Source: G963666895 sp963666895
GTDB taxonomy: Bacteria; Desulfobacterota; Desulfovibrionia; Desulfovibrionales; Desulfovibrionaceae
Length of the DNA: 64,000 nucleotides
Assembly (NCBI GenBank): GCA_963666895.2
Contig: CAXXNS010000010.1
Location: 558,001-622,000 of the forward strand
Direction: 5' to 3'
A program made the translations under genes and the position numbers. Shown piece by piece: positions 7,711 through 16,322 of the stretch. How positions within the stretch are numbered: position 1 is the stretch's first letter; the number at the start of each line of letters is the position of its first letter. The notes below the pieces were generated by a model. That model made no database searches and had not been told where the DNA came from. It saw nothing but the letters and a program-made list of their open reading frames with translations.

Positions 7711-7790
7711 ATAGCATTAATGAACAATCCCAAACAATTGTCCATGCCCGGTCTGGTCCAGAGCTGACCGTCCGGCCAAGGGGGAGCGGG

Positions 7791-9335
7791 GTGTCAGAGC
7801 ACGGCCGACAGATCGCCAAATCCACCCTGGTGGTGGCCGGAGCGACCCTGATTTCTCGTATTCTCGGATATATACGGGACGTTATCGTGGCTTTCGCCCT
7901 GGGCGCGGGCGCCACCGCGGACGCGTTCTTTGTGGCCTTCCGCATCCCCAACACTCTGCGAAGGCTGTTCGGGGAGGGCTCCCTGACCATGGCCTTCATC
8001 CCGGTCTACTCCCGGGTGCGCTCGGAACAGGGCGAGGAGGCGGCCCGGGCCATGGCCCGCTCGGCCCTGGTCTGGCTGCTTATGGTCCTGGGCGGGCTGA
8101 CCCTGGTGGTGGAGCTGCTGGCCCATCCCGTGACCCTGGCCGTGGCCCCGGGGTTCGCGGACGACCCGGCTCAGATGGCCCTGACCGTGCGCCTGGTGCG
8201 CATCTGCTTCCCCTACATCATCCTGATCTCGTCAGTGGCCCTGTGCATGGGTGTGCTCAACAGCGAGAACCGGTTCCTGGCCCCGGCCCTGGCCCCGGTC
8301 ATGCTCAATGTGGCCCTGATCACCGCGGCCCTGTCCGGGTATTTCCTGGGCTGGAGCGTGGCCGAGTGCCTGGCCTGGGGCGTGCTGGCCGGGGGCGTGC
8401 TGCAGTGGCTGTTGCAGCAGCCCTTCCTCAAGACCGTGTCCATGCGCTGGCGCGGGCCCATGAGCCTGCGCGATCCCGGGGTGCGGCGCATGGCCGTGCT
8501 CATGCTGCCCACGGTGTTCGGCGCGGCCGTGTACCAGCTCAACGTGCTTCTGGGCACCCTGCTGGCCTCGTTTTTGCCCCAGGGCAGCGTGTCCTGGCTC
8601 TACTACGCGGACCGGCTGGTTCAGTTCCCCCTGGGCGTGTTCGGGGTGGCCGTGTCCACCGCGGCCCTGCCCAGCCTGTCCCGGCTGCTGGCCGTGGGCG
8701 ACGAGGAGGGCTACCTGGAGGCCCTGCGCTCGGCCCTGGGCCTGACCCTGTTCATCGCCCTGCCGGCCATGGCCGGGCTCCTGGCCCTGAGCTCTCCCAT
8801 CGTGGACCTGCTTTTCGGCCGGGGCGCGTTCACTCCGGCCGACGTGTCGGCCACGGCCACGGCCCTGTGCGCCTACTCGGCCGGGCTGCCGGGCATCGCC
8901 CTGTCCCGGCCCTTGGTGGCCGCGTTCTACGCCCGCGAGAATACGAAGGTTCCGGTGCTGGTGGCCTGCGTCTGCCTGGTGGTGAACATCGGCCTGGGCG
9001 CGCTGCTCATGGGTCCCCTGGCCCACGTGGGCCTGGCCTTGGCCGTGACCGCGGCCTCCACGGCCAACTTCCTGTTGCTGCTGTTCTTTTTCGTCAGGCT
9101 CACGGGCCGATGGCCCCTGTCCGGGGCCACGGCGGTCAAGATCTGCCTGCTTTCGGCCCTGGTCTTCGGCGCGGCCTGGGGCAGCCGGGGCTGGAGTTGG
9201 TGGTGGGCGCCGCTCATAGCCGTGTGGGCCGCAGCCTATCTGGCCGGAGCCCGGCTCATGGGCATGGAGGAGGCCCGGATCCTGCTTTCTCTGCTGGGAT
9301 CGCGCCTGCGTCGCCGGAAAAAAGCCGCCGGTTAG
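7791..9335 (+). CDS. murJ: Lipid II flippase MurJ (MviN family)
   Basis: 514 aa, the usual length. A polytopic inner-membrane protein of the MOP superfamily that flips lipid II for peptidoglycan synthesis. Recognised from the N-terminus (STLVVAGATLISRILGYIRD), the segment AFRIPNTLRRLFGEGSLTMA with the conserved Arg and Glu residues, the QLPLGVFGVAVSTAALPSLS-like stretch, and about 14 hydrophobic helices. GTG start with GGGGAGCGGG upstream. It stands alone after an AT-rich promoter region; a convergent YceI gene follows. Confidence 0.97.
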   Translation: MSEHGRQIAKSTLVVAGATLISRILGYIRDVIVAFALGAGATADAFFVAFRIPNTLRRLFGEGSLTMAFIPVYSRVRSEQGEEAARAMARSALVWLLMVLGGLTLVVELLAHPVTLAVAPGFADDPAQMALTVRLVRICFPYIILISSVALCMGVLNSENRFLAPALAPVMLNVALITAALSGYFLGWSVAECLAWGVLAGGVLQWLLQQPFLKTVSMRWRGPMSLRDPGVRRMAVLMLPTVFGAAVYQLNVLLGTLLASFLPQGSVSWLYYADRLVQFPLGVFGVAVSTAALPSLSRLLAVGDEEGYLEALRSALGLTLFIALPAMAGLLALSSPIVDLLFGRGAFTPADVSATATALCAYSAGLPGIALSRPLVAAFYARENTKVPVLVACVCLVVNIGLGALLMGPLAHVGLALAVTAASTANFLLLLFFFVRLTGRWPLSGATAVKICLLSALVFGAAWGSRGWSWWWAPLIAVWAAAYLAGARLMGMEEARILLSLLGSRLRRRKKAAG

Positions 9336-9358
9336 GCGGTTGCCGGGTTACCGGAAAC

Positions 9359-9997
9359 CTACTGGGCGCCCTCGATGGGGCGGCACTGGGCCTTGGTGCG
9401 CAGCAGTTCCAGATAGACCTGGAGCTGCACGAACTCGCCCATGATGCCCTTGGCCAGGTAGGTGCCGTCGCCCACGCCGAAGGACAACCGGCTGATGGTG
9501 GACACGGACTCGATGCCCAGCACGAACAGGCACTCCTCGGCCGGGTGGTCGACGAATCCCAGGTAGGTGAAGGGGAGGGTCACGGTCCGGGTCACCCCGT
9601 GCATGGTCAGGTTGCCCACGGCCTCGTACTCCTGGCCGCTGATTTGCCGGATCTCCTTGGATTCGAACACGATGGAGGGATAGTTCTCCACGTCGAAGAA
9701 GTCGGCCGATCGCAGGTGCTCGTCGCGCTTGGCGATGCCGGTGTTCAGGCTGGCCGCGTCCACCTCCAGGCGGAAGGAGGATCCGGCCAGGTCCTTGGGA
9801 TCGAATTGCACCTGGCCCTGGAATCGGTCAAAATGGCCCGCAACCAGGGACAGAATGTGCCGGACCGTGAAGTTCACCGAGCAGTGGGCCCGGTCCAGCT
9901 CCCAGGTTTCCGCGGCCGGGGCCCCGGGTGCGGTGAAGAGCGCGGCCGTCAGGCACAGGCAAAGGGACATGGACAAGGTTTTGATATGACGGAACAT
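9359..9997 (-). CDS. YceI family periplasmic protein
   Basis: 212 aa. Signal peptide (TLSMSLCLCLTAALFTAPGAPA) followed by the YceI lipocalin-like barrel: WELDRAHCSVNFTVRHIL at the start, the paired region EVDAASLNTGIAKRDEHLRS and FFDVENYPSIVFES, and the TVTLPFTYLG strand. YceI proteins bind isoprenoids such as polyprenols in the periplasm; several are stress- or pH-induced. Probably monocistronic, convergent with murJ and divergent from the methyltransferase gene. Confidence 0.95.
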   Translation of the reverse strand: MFRHIKTLSMSLCLCLTAALFTAPGAPAAETWELDRAHCSVNFTVRHILSLVAGHFDRFQGQVQFDPKDLAGSSFRLEVDAASLNTGIAKRDEHLRSADFFDVENYPSIVFESKEIRQISGQEYEAVGNLTMHGVTRTVTLPFTYLGFVDHPAEECLFVLGIESVSTISRLSFGVGDGTYLAKGIMGEFVQLQVYLELLRTKAQCRPIEGAQ

Positions 9998-10091
9998 GCG
10001 TACTCCAGGTGGTTGGCGGTCTCGGGATTGCTGGGGCCCAGGCTACCACAGGGGTCCTGACTTTGGAACCGGCCCGGGAGGCGACAGGGAC

Positions 10092-10904
10092 ATGAGCAAG
10101 CGGCCACAGGGGAGCGGGGCAACGGTCCGGGCGGCCAGGGAACTCTTCCCGCGCGGCCTGGCCCAGCCGGACTTTTTTCGGTTCTCCCTGGATTCCCTGC
10201 TTCTGGCCTCGTTCGCGCGGCTGCCCGGCGGGTCCAGGCCCCTGGCCGGGCTGGACCTGGGCGCGGGCTGCGGCGTGATCGGCCTGGCCCTGCTGCTGGC
10301 TCATGAGCTGGCCCGGGAGAAGACGGCTCCGGGCCGGGTACGCATGACCGGTGTGGAGTTGGACCCGGACATGGCGGCCTGCGCCATGGACAACGCCCGG
10401 TCCCTGGGGCTTGCATCACAATACGAAGTCGTACAGGCTGACGTTTCGTCATACGAGCATTCTAGGCGGGTGGATTTCGTGCTGGCCAACCCGCCCTATC
10501 GCCAGGAGGGCACGGGCCGCCTGAGCAAGGGCCAGGCCCGCACCCAGGCCCGTTTCGAGTCAGGCTTGGGCTTGGAAGGGTTTGCCGGGGCGGCGGCCCG
10601 CAGCCTCAAGACCAAGGCCCCGTTCTGTCTGGTCCATCTGGCCGAGCGGCTGGACCTGGTGCTGGCCTGCCTGGCCGGGCACGGCCTGCGGCCCAAGCGG
10701 CTGCGCATGGTGCATGGCCGGGCGGACAAGCCGGCCCGGCTGGTCCTGGTGGAAGCCCGGCCCGGGAGCGGGCCCGGCCTGGTGGCCGAGCCGCCCCTGG
10801 TGCTCTACGGGACCGGGCAGGGCCGGGACCTGACCCCGGAAGCCCTTGCCTTTTGTCCCTTTTTAGAGTGCAATATAGGGAGTAAAGGAGCGCACCATGC
10901 CTGA
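10092..10904 (+). CDS. Small-domain N6-methyltransferase (TrmN6-like)
   Basis: 270 aa. An SAM-dependent methyltransferase: motif I LDLGAGCGVIGLALLLAHE near residue 55, a VELDPDMAACA acidic strand, and the catalytic motif LANPPYRQEG near 132, typical of adenine-N6 methylation. The architecture matches tRNA1(Val) A37 methyltransferase (YfiC/TrmN6). ATG 10092 is preferred because GACAGGGAC lies just upstream. The 3' end overlaps the DUF3795 gene by eight bases, so these two are translationally coupled. Confidence 0.85.
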   Translation: MSKRPQGSGATVRAARELFPRGLAQPDFFRFSLDSLLLASFARLPGGSRPLAGLDLGAGCGVIGLALLLAHELAREKTAPGRVRMTGVELDPDMAACAMDNARSLGLASQYEVVQADVSSYEHSRRVDFVLANPPYRQEGTGRLSKGQARTQARFESGLGLEGFAGAAARSLKTKAPFCLVHLAERLDLVLACLAGHGLRPKRLRMVHGRADKPARLVLVEARPGSGPGLVAEPPLVLYGTGQGRDLTPEALAFCPFLECNIGSKGAHHA

Positions 10905-11343
10905 TGATCTCGTTTCCCGAATCGCTCCCTGCGGATTGAACTGCGGCGCGTGCCTGGCCTACAGGGGAGGCCCGATCCAGTCCCGGGCCGAGGAGATGCT
11001 GCAAGCCCTGGGCCCCAACTTCCAGGCGTATGCCCACCGTTTCCAGGGAATGGACCCCATCTTCGCGGATTATTCGACATTCGCCCGGTTCCTGGAATAC
11101 CTGGCCCAGGGCCGGTGCACGGGCTGCCGGGGCGAGGGCTGTTTGTTCGAGACCTGCGCCGTGCCCGCCTGCGCCAAGGAGAACGAGGTGGAGTTCTGTT
11201 TCCAGTGCGCCGAGTTCCCGTGCGACCGCCACGGTCTGCCGGATCGGCTGGCCGCGATCTGGAAGAAGAACAACGAGATCATGAAGACCGAGGGCGTGCG
11301 TAAGTTCTACTACAGCATCAAAAACAAGCCCCGATATCCATAG
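10897..11343 (+). CDS. DUF3795 family Cys-rich protein
   Basis: 148 aa. The N-terminus SRIAPCGLNCGACLAY and the later clusters CTGCRGEGCLFETC and CFQCAEFPC are typical of DUF3795, a family of small soluble proteins thought to bind zinc or an Fe-S cluster, common in anaerobes. Function unknown. SD TAAAGGAG upstream of the ATG. It overlaps the methyltransferase gene and ends 56 bases before the split Rad50-like operon. Confidence 0.85.
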   Translation: MPDDLVSRIAPCGLNCGACLAYRGGPIQSRAEEMLQALGPNFQAYAHRFQGMDPIFADYSTFARFLEYLAQGRCTGCRGEGCLFETCAVPACAKENEVEFCFQCAEFPCDRHGLPDRLAAIWKKNNEIMKTEGVRKFYYSIKNKPRYP

Positions 11344-11399
11344 TCGGCCATGGAGTTGTTCCAACAGCACTCCAGCCAAACGGTTTTTTCGCCACCCCA

Positions 11400-12632
11400 A
11401 TGATCCGCAAGCTCGTCCTTGAAAATTTCATGGCCCACGCCCGCACCGAGGTGGCGCTGGGCCCGGGCATGACCGTGCTCACCGGCCCCAACAACATCGG
11501 CAAGTCCGCCCTGGTGGAGGCCATCCGCTGCCTGGCCACCAACCCCGCGCCCAAGGCCCAGATCCGCCACGGCGCCAAGGAGGCCCGGGTGGAGGCCCAC
11601 GTGGAGGACGAAGACGGCCAGGTCACCGTGGTGGCCTGGGTGCGCCATAAGAACTGGGCCAAATATGAGATCCTCCAGCCAGGGGCGGAGGAGCCCGAGG
11701 TGTTCGCCAAGCTGGGCAAGAGCGGTGTCCCGGACGAGGTGCGGGCCGCGCTGCGGCTGGACCCCGTGGCCCTGGAGACGGGCCAGGACGTGGACGTGCA
11801 CATCGGCAACCAGCGCGAGCCCATCTTTCTGCTCAACCTGCCGCCCTCCAACGCGGCCGCGTTCTTTGCCGCGTCCACGGAATCCGCCCATTTGCTGGCC
11901 ATGCAGGACGTGCTCAAGAACCGCGTCCGGGAAGCCAAGCGCGAGGAGCGGGACCTGTCCGGGCGCATGGCCGGGCTGGAAACGGACCTGGACGCACTGT
12001 CCGGACTGCCGGACCTGACCCTGGCCGTGGAGCGGGCCGTGGAGCAGGAGCGGGAGATTCAGGAGAAGGAGCGGGTTCTGCCCCCGCTGGCCGACCTGCT
12101 CCAGGGCCTGGAGAATTTGTCCTCGGCTGCCGGCCGGGCCACGGAACGCGGCAAGGCCCTGGCCGCGCTGGTTCCGCCAGCGGAGCCCGCACTGGTGCGC
12201 GGCCTGGTCCAGACGATGGAGAACATGGCCCAGCTGGAGAGCGACCTGCAGGGCCTGTCCGCGCGGCAGCACGGCCTGTCCACGCTGACCGGGCCGCCAA
12301 AAATTGCGGAGGTCAAGGATTTGGCCCGCGTGGCGGCTGATTTGTCGCGCCTGTCCGCCCAAGCCGGACGGTTGGAGCAACGAGCCGGACGTCTCAATGA
12401 TATGCAGGAATCTCCAGCATGCTTGTCAACCGGTCCTCTATCTGAAATTATTGGTGAATTAAGCGCTGTTGAACAGTCGTGCGCCAGCAAGAGCAGCCGT
12501 CTGCAACAGATTCAAGACCAGCGGGCCGCCCTGGAACAGGAGATCGAGGACCGCTTGGCCGGGCTGGACCAATGCCCGCTCTGCGGCTCGCATATGGACA
12601 AGGACGCCTTTCTGGGCCGGGGGAAGGACTGA
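11400..12632 (+). CDS. Rad50/SbcC-like ATPase, N-terminal half ending at a zinc-hook CxxC
   Basis: 410 aa. N-terminal lobe of an SMC/Rad50-type ATPase: MIRKLVLENFMAHARTE followed by the Walker A loop TGPNNIGKSALVE near residue 30. Residues about 180-400 are coiled coil (leucine- and glutamate-rich heptads). The protein stops 14 residues after a CPLCG motif equivalent to the Rad50 zinc hook. There is no Walker B, signature motif or returning coil; these are on a separate gene, 13883-14575. The start has a poor SD, but its beta-strand sequence is canonical. Its stop overlaps the nuclease gene start by one base (TGATG). The reading frame is not broken: the two halves are separated by two other intact genes, so the split is a real gene arrangement. 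Confidence 0.9.
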   Translation: MIRKLVLENFMAHARTEVALGPGMTVLTGPNNIGKSALVEAIRCLATNPAPKAQIRHGAKEARVEAHVEDEDGQVTVVAWVRHKNWAKYEILQPGAEEPEVFAKLGKSGVPDEVRAALRLDPVALETGQDVDVHIGNQREPIFLLNLPPSNAAAFFAASTESAHLLAMQDVLKNRVREAKREERDLSGRMAGLETDLDALSGLPDLTLAVERAVEQEREIQEKERVLPPLADLLQGLENLSSAAGRATERGKALAALVPPAEPALVRGLVQTMENMAQLESDLQGLSARQHGLSTLTGPPKIAEVKDLARVAADLSRLSAQAGRLEQRAGRLNDMQESPACLSTGPLSEIIGELSAVEQSCASKSSRLQQIQDQRAALEQEIEDRLAGLDQCPLCGSHMDKDAFLGRGKD

Positions 12633-13588
12633 TGCGCTTTGATCCGGTGACATCCAATGGGCTCTTTCTGGTGGGAGACCCGCACCTGGCCGACACCCCG
12701 CCGGGCCAGCGCATGCCCGGGTACCGTGACCAGGTGCTGGACAAGCTGGCCGCCTGCCTGGACCAGGCCCAAGAGCAGGGGTTGACCCCGGTCGTCCTGG
12801 GCGATTTGTTCCACTGGCCCCGGGACAATTCCAACTCCCTGCTGGTGGCGCTCATGGACCTGCTGAGGCCCTGGCGGCCCTTCGTGCTGGTGGGCAACCA
12901 CGACAAGTACCAGGCCCGGCTGACCCGGGACGTGTCCCTGGCCGTGCTGGACGCGGCCGGGGTGGTCCGGCTTTTGGACGAGCCCGGGCCGCAGTTCGTC
13001 CTGTCCACGCCTACAGGCGACGCTCTGATCGGGGCCAGCCCGGACGGCGCGCCCATTCCCAAGGGCTTCGACCGCGACGAGAACACCCCGGACACCGTGG
13101 TCTGGTTGACCCACCACAATCTGCAATTTCCCGAGTTCCTGGACCGGGCCCATAAGCTCCGGGAGCTTCCGGGCATCGACCTGGTGGTCAACGGCCACAT
13201 CCACCGGCCCCAGCCCACCGTGGTCTGCGGGAGCACCACCTGGGCCAACCCGGGCAACATGGTCAGGCTGACCTTCACCCGCAGGTCCAAGGAGCGCCAG
13301 CCCGCGGCCCACGCCTGGCGGCCCGGCATGTCCGAGCCCGAGCCCTGGGTGGTCCCGCACCTGGACTTCGCCCAGGTCTTCCCGGACCAGGAGTTCCCGC
13401 CCGAGGAGCAGGAGCAGGCGGGCGAATCCCTGTTCCTGAGCGGTTTGGAGCGTCTGGCCTGGCGGCGCACCCAGGAGGGCCTGGGGCTCAAGGAGTTTCT
13501 CCAGGCCAATCTCAATCCCGAACTACCCCAGACTCCGCTGATATGGGAGCTGTACGAGGAGGTTATCCGTGAGCGCGGCGGAACATGA
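12632..13588 (+). CDS. Mre11/SbcD-like metallophosphoesterase
   Basis: 318 aa. All calcineurin-like nuclease motifs are present: LVGDPHLAD near residue 12, VLGDLFHWPRDN near 55, LVGNHDKY near 90, VVWLTHH near 155 and VVNGHIHRPQ near 188. These ligate two metals (usually Mn) in Mre11/SbcD exonucleases, which work with Rad50/SbcC on DNA ends. The C-terminal 90 residues are family-specific and may contact the ATPase. It begins one base inside the stop of the N-half ATPase and its own 3' end overlaps the coiled-coil gene by 20 bases, so the operon is tightly coupled. Confidence 0.9.
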   Translation: MRFDPVTSNGLFLVGDPHLADTPPGQRMPGYRDQVLDKLAACLDQAQEQGLTPVVLGDLFHWPRDNSNSLLVALMDLLRPWRPFVLVGNHDKYQARLTRDVSLAVLDAAGVVRLLDEPGPQFVLSTPTGDALIGASPDGAPIPKGFDRDENTPDTVVWLTHHNLQFPEFLDRAHKLRELPGIDLVVNGHIHRPQPTVVCGSTTWANPGNMVRLTFTRRSKERQPAAHAWRPGMSEPEPWVVPHLDFAQVFPDQEFPPEEQEQAGESLFLSGLERLAWRRTQEGLGLKEFLQANLNPELPQTPLIWELYEEVIRERGGT

Positions 13589-13883
13589 TCACGACGCCCA
13601 ACTTGAGCAGGAGCTCAAGGGACTGAAATCCCGGTATGAAGCCCTGCGCGAGGACCAGGTGCGCACCGAGCAGGACCTGAAGAACCTCACGGGCCAGTTG
13701 GAGGGGCTCAAGGCCCGGGCCAAGGCCGAGTACGGCACGGACGACCCGGCCGAGCTGGCCCGCATCCTGGAGGATCGCAGGGCCGAGAACCAGCGGCTGG
13801 TGGACGAGTACCGCAAGCACCTGGCCGCGGTGGAGGCCGACCTGAAGAAGATCGAGGCCCAGACGGGCAACGGAGAAGGCTAG
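13569..13883 (+). CDS. Small coiled-coil protein of the split Rad50-like operon
   Basis: 104 aa, almost entirely charged helix with heptad spacing (LEQELKGLKSRYEALREDQ and RRAENQRLVDEYRKHLAA). GTG start at 13569, 20 bases inside the nuclease gene, with GAGGAGG just upstream. No catalytic motif. Its position between the nuclease and the C-terminal ATPase half suggests that it supplies the returning coiled-coil strand that the split ATPase lacks; this is inference. Confidence 0.8.
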   Translation: MSAAEHDHDAQLEQELKGLKSRYEALREDQVRTEQDLKNLTGQLEGLKARAKAEYGTDDPAELARILEDRRAENQRLVDEYRKHLAAVEADLKKIEAQTGNGEG

Positions 13884-14575
13884 TGGACCGGGATTCTTCC
13901 ATGTTTTCGGCCCGGAGCCTGGAGCGCCGCCTGGACCGGCTGGCCGCTCTGGCCGAGGCCCGCGCCGGGGAGTGGAAGCGGCTGCGCGGTCGGCAGGGCG
14001 AGCTTTGCTCCTTCCTGAATCTGGCCCCGGCCACCCTGAACACCCTGGAGGAATTGTCCACGGCCCTGTTCGGCGAGATCCTGGACGAGATCGAGGAGAA
14101 CCTGACCTACGCCATCCAGGAGGTCCTGGGCCAGAACCGCGAGGTGGTCACCCAGCGCGAGGTCAAGGGCGGCCGGTTGAACGTGTCCTTTTTCATCCGC
14201 AATCGCGGGGACGCTGAAGATGGGGGCCTGGAGAACCTGGAGGACATCCTCACGGGCCAGGGCGGGTCCGTGGCCAACATTTTGTCCGTGGGGCTCAGGC
14301 TCATCGCCCTGTCCCAGCTGGACGCGGAGCGCCACCGGCCCTTCCTGGTCCTGGACGAGCAGGACTGCTGGCTCAAGCCCGAGCTGGTGCCGGTGTTCAT
14401 GGGGTTGGTGCGTAAGATCGCGGACCGGCTTCATCTGCAGGTCCTGGTCATCAGCCACCACCCCCTGGACCTGTTCTCCAACGCGGCCGACACCATCTAC
14501 GCCCTGGCCCCGGACCGGGAATCGGGCGTACGCATCGAGGCCCTCAAGAACGCTTCCGACGGCCGACCAGCATAG
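13883..14575 (+). CDS. Rad50/SbcC-like ATPase, C-terminal half (signature, Walker B, H-loop)
   Basis: 230 aa. It starts with a short helix and then carries the C-terminal ATPase lobe: a signature-like loop TGQGGSVANILSVGLRL near residue 128, Walker B RPFLVLDEQD near 155, and the H-loop VISHHP near 192. These need a Walker A from a partner, present in the protein of 11400-12632. GTG start at 13883 overlaps the upstream TAG by one base, with GGAG seven bases before. The long coil of normal SbcC is missing here. The D-loop reads CWLKPE where most family members have a SALD-like sequence. Confidence 0.88.
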   Translation: MDRDSSMFSARSLERRLDRLAALAEARAGEWKRLRGRQGELCSFLNLAPATLNTLEELSTALFGEILDEIEENLTYAIQEVLGQNREVVTQREVKGGRLNVSFFIRNRGDAEDGGLENLEDILTGQGGSVANILSVGLRLIALSQLDAERHRPFLVLDEQDCWLKPELVPVFMGLVRKIADRLHLQVLVISHHPLDLFSNAADTIYALAPDRESGVRIEALKNASDGRPA

Positions 14576-14662
14576 CTCATTGGGTTGCCTTGCGTCCGGG
14601 ACAAGGCTATTCGGGTCGTGCGCCCTCCCGGCCCGAAACCGCAACGACCGGCAAGGACCGCT

Positions 14663-15310
14663 ATGACCAAGGACAAGACCGATCCCGCGCCCACATCTGT
14701 CCCGGGCCTGGAGCACCTGCCTCCGGGTCTGGGGGCCGTGGCCCTGGGCAGCATCGACGCCCCGGCCGCCATTTTCGACCGGGACGGGATCGTGGTCTGG
14801 ATGAACGAGAGCATGGCCTTTATCCACGGCTGCGACCTGGAAAAGGCCGTGGGCAGCCCCTGCCGGGAGCACCTGACCTGCTGCCCCACGGACTGCGACC
14901 ACTGCCGCCTGGTGCCGGTCTGGGAGAGCGGCGAGACCGAGGTCATCGAGTCCTGGGTGGACCTGCCCGAGCTGGGCCGCCGCTGGGGCGACCTGCACCT
15001 CTATCCCATCAAGGACGCCGGGGGCCAGGTGGCCTCCATACTGGCCATCGCCTTCGACACCACCAAGCACGTGCTGGAGCGGGAGGGCCGCGAGGCCGGA
15101 GCCGCGCACGACAACCCGGCCGCGCTCACCCCACGCGAGACCGAGGTCCTGCGGCTCATCACCCAGGGCCTGACCAACACCCGAATCTCCGAGGAGCTGG
15201 ACATCAGCGCCCACACCGTGAAGAGCTACGTCATCGGCATTTTCAACAAGCTGGGCGTCAACGACCGGACCATGGCCGCGGTCCAGGCCGTGCGCCGCAA
15301 CATGGTCTGA
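14663..15310 (+). CDS. PAS-LuxR family transcriptional regulator
   Basis: 215 aa. Residues about 25-140 form a PAS domain (APAAIFDRDGIVVWMNESMA; later YPIKDAGGQVASILAIAFD) with a Cys-rich insert CCPTDCDHC that could bind metal, haem or sense redox. The C-terminus is a LuxR/NarL helix-turn-helix: LTPRETEVLRLITQGLTN and ISEELDISAHTVKSYVIGIF. It is expected to bind DNA in response to a small signal. No phospho-receiver domain. A TTG start further upstream (14585) is possible but less likely. A perfect palindrome lies 12 bases after its stop. Confidence 0.88.
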   Translation: MTKDKTDPAPTSVPGLEHLPPGLGAVALGSIDAPAAIFDRDGIVVWMNESMAFIHGCDLEKAVGSPCREHLTCCPTDCDHCRLVPVWESGETEVIESWVDLPELGRRWGDLHLYPIKDAGGQVASILAIAFDTTKHVLEREGREAGAAHDNPAALTPRETEVLRLITQGLTNTRISEELDISAHTVKSYVIGIFNKLGVNDRTMAAVQAVRRNMV

Positions 15311-15321
15311 AACATGGTCTG

Positions 15322-15339
15322 ATCCCCCAAATGGGGGAT
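15322..15339. repeat. Perfect palindrome ATCCCCC-AAAT-GGGGGAT
   Basis: Arms 15322-15328 and 15333-15339 with a four-base centre. No T-run follows, so it is not a standard terminator. It lies between the LuxR-type regulator and the small gene at 15399, 60 bases from that start, a fitting place for a regulator's operator. Confidence 0.5.
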
Positions 15340-15398
15340 GCGCGCACCCTTTCCACCAGGCTATATCGACTTGGAGGAGTGGAAAAGGAGTGTGCGCC

Positions 15399-15602
15399 AT
15401 GAGCGACGCCGACGACCGCCGCAAGAACGGCTTGAACGAGCAGGATAAGGCCCGGCGGGTCCTGGACGCCTACGCCCAGGGGGACGCCGGGGACAGGCTG
15501 GCCCTGTTCCTGGGCTACCGCGACCTGCGCCTGACCTTCAGGGCCGTGGATCTGGACGGGGCTGACCCGTCACTTACCGATCACCATATCAGCCAGTCTT
15601 GA
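15399..15602 (+). CDS. Small protein of unknown function
   Basis: 67 aa, charged, no signal or membrane segment, family not recognised. The ATG at 15399 is preceded by GGAAAAGGAG with eight-base spacing, which fixes the start. The last 33 bases overlap the convergent sirtuin gene. The palindrome at 15322-15339 lies upstream and may control it. Confidence 0.65.
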   Translation: MSDADDRRKNGLNEQDKARRVLDAYAQGDAGDRLALFLGYRDLRLTFRAVDLDGADPSLTDHHISQS

Positions 15603-16322
15603 CAGGGTCTCCCCGGCCCTGCCCTGCAGGAAGATGTCCGTAGTGTTCCCGGTGTAGGCCGAGGGCTGGACATTGACCTCGATGATGGTGGCTCCCTTGT
15701 TCTTGGCCACCAGGGGCAGGCGCGAGGCGGGCATGACCTCGCCCGTGGTGCCGATGACCAGCATGGCCTCGCAGGCCTGGGCCTCGGCCAGGGAGTCGCG
15801 GTGCGCCTTCTCGGGGATGGGCTCGCCAAAGAACACGATGTCCGGCTTGAGCAGGCCGCCGCAAACCGGGCAGGGCGGGGGCAGCAAATTGAGGGACACC
15901 TGCTCGGCCGGGGTCTTCTGGCGGCATTGCAGGCAGTCCAGCAGCCGGATGGTGCCGTGGAATTCATGCACGGTCCTGGACCCGGCCGCGTAGTGCAGGT
16001 TGTCGATGTTCTGGGTGATGACCGAGGACAGCAGCCCGGCCTGCTCCAGCCGGGCCAGGGCCTCGTGGGCCGGGTTGGGCGCGGGCTTGTCCGGCCCCTC
16101 CTCGTAGAACAGCTTCTTGAGCAGGATCCACGATTCTTCGGGATGGGCCACGAACCAGCGCTTCTCGAACTTGGCCGGGTCCTCCCGTTCCCATATTCCG
16201 CCCGGGCCCCGGAACGGGGAGATGCCCGATTCCACGGAGATGCCCGCGCCGGTGAAGGCCACGGTGTGTTTGGACGCGGACAGGACGTCAGCGGCCATCT
16301 GCAGATTGTGGCTGGAGATCAT
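15570..16322 (-). CDS. Sir2-family NAD-dependent protein deacylase (sirtuin)
   Basis: 250 aa, typical for bacterial CobB. NAD-binding motifs HTVAFTGAGISVESGI and FRGPGGIWE, then TQNIDNLHYAAG, catalytic His in HEFHGT, and a zinc site CLQC plus CPVCGG. The enzyme removes acyl groups from lysines using NAD. ATG 16322 is fixed by GGAG upstream and by an ATGA overlap with the stop of the solute-binding gene, so both are on one transcript. The absence of the Tyr-x-x-Arg desuccinylase pair was not checked in detail. Confidence 0.95.
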   Translation of the reverse strand: MISSHNLQMAADVLSASKHTVAFTGAGISVESGISPFRGPGGIWEREDPAKFEKRWFVAHPEESWILLKKLFYEEGPDKPAPNPAHEALARLEQAGLLSSVITQNIDNLHYAAGSRTVHEFHGTIRLLDCLQCRQKTPAEQVSLNLLPPPCPVCGGLLKPDIVFFGEPIPEKAHRDSLAEAQACEAMLVIGTTGEVMPASRLPLVAKNKGATIIEVNVQPSAYTGNTTDIFLQGRAGETLSRLADMVIGK

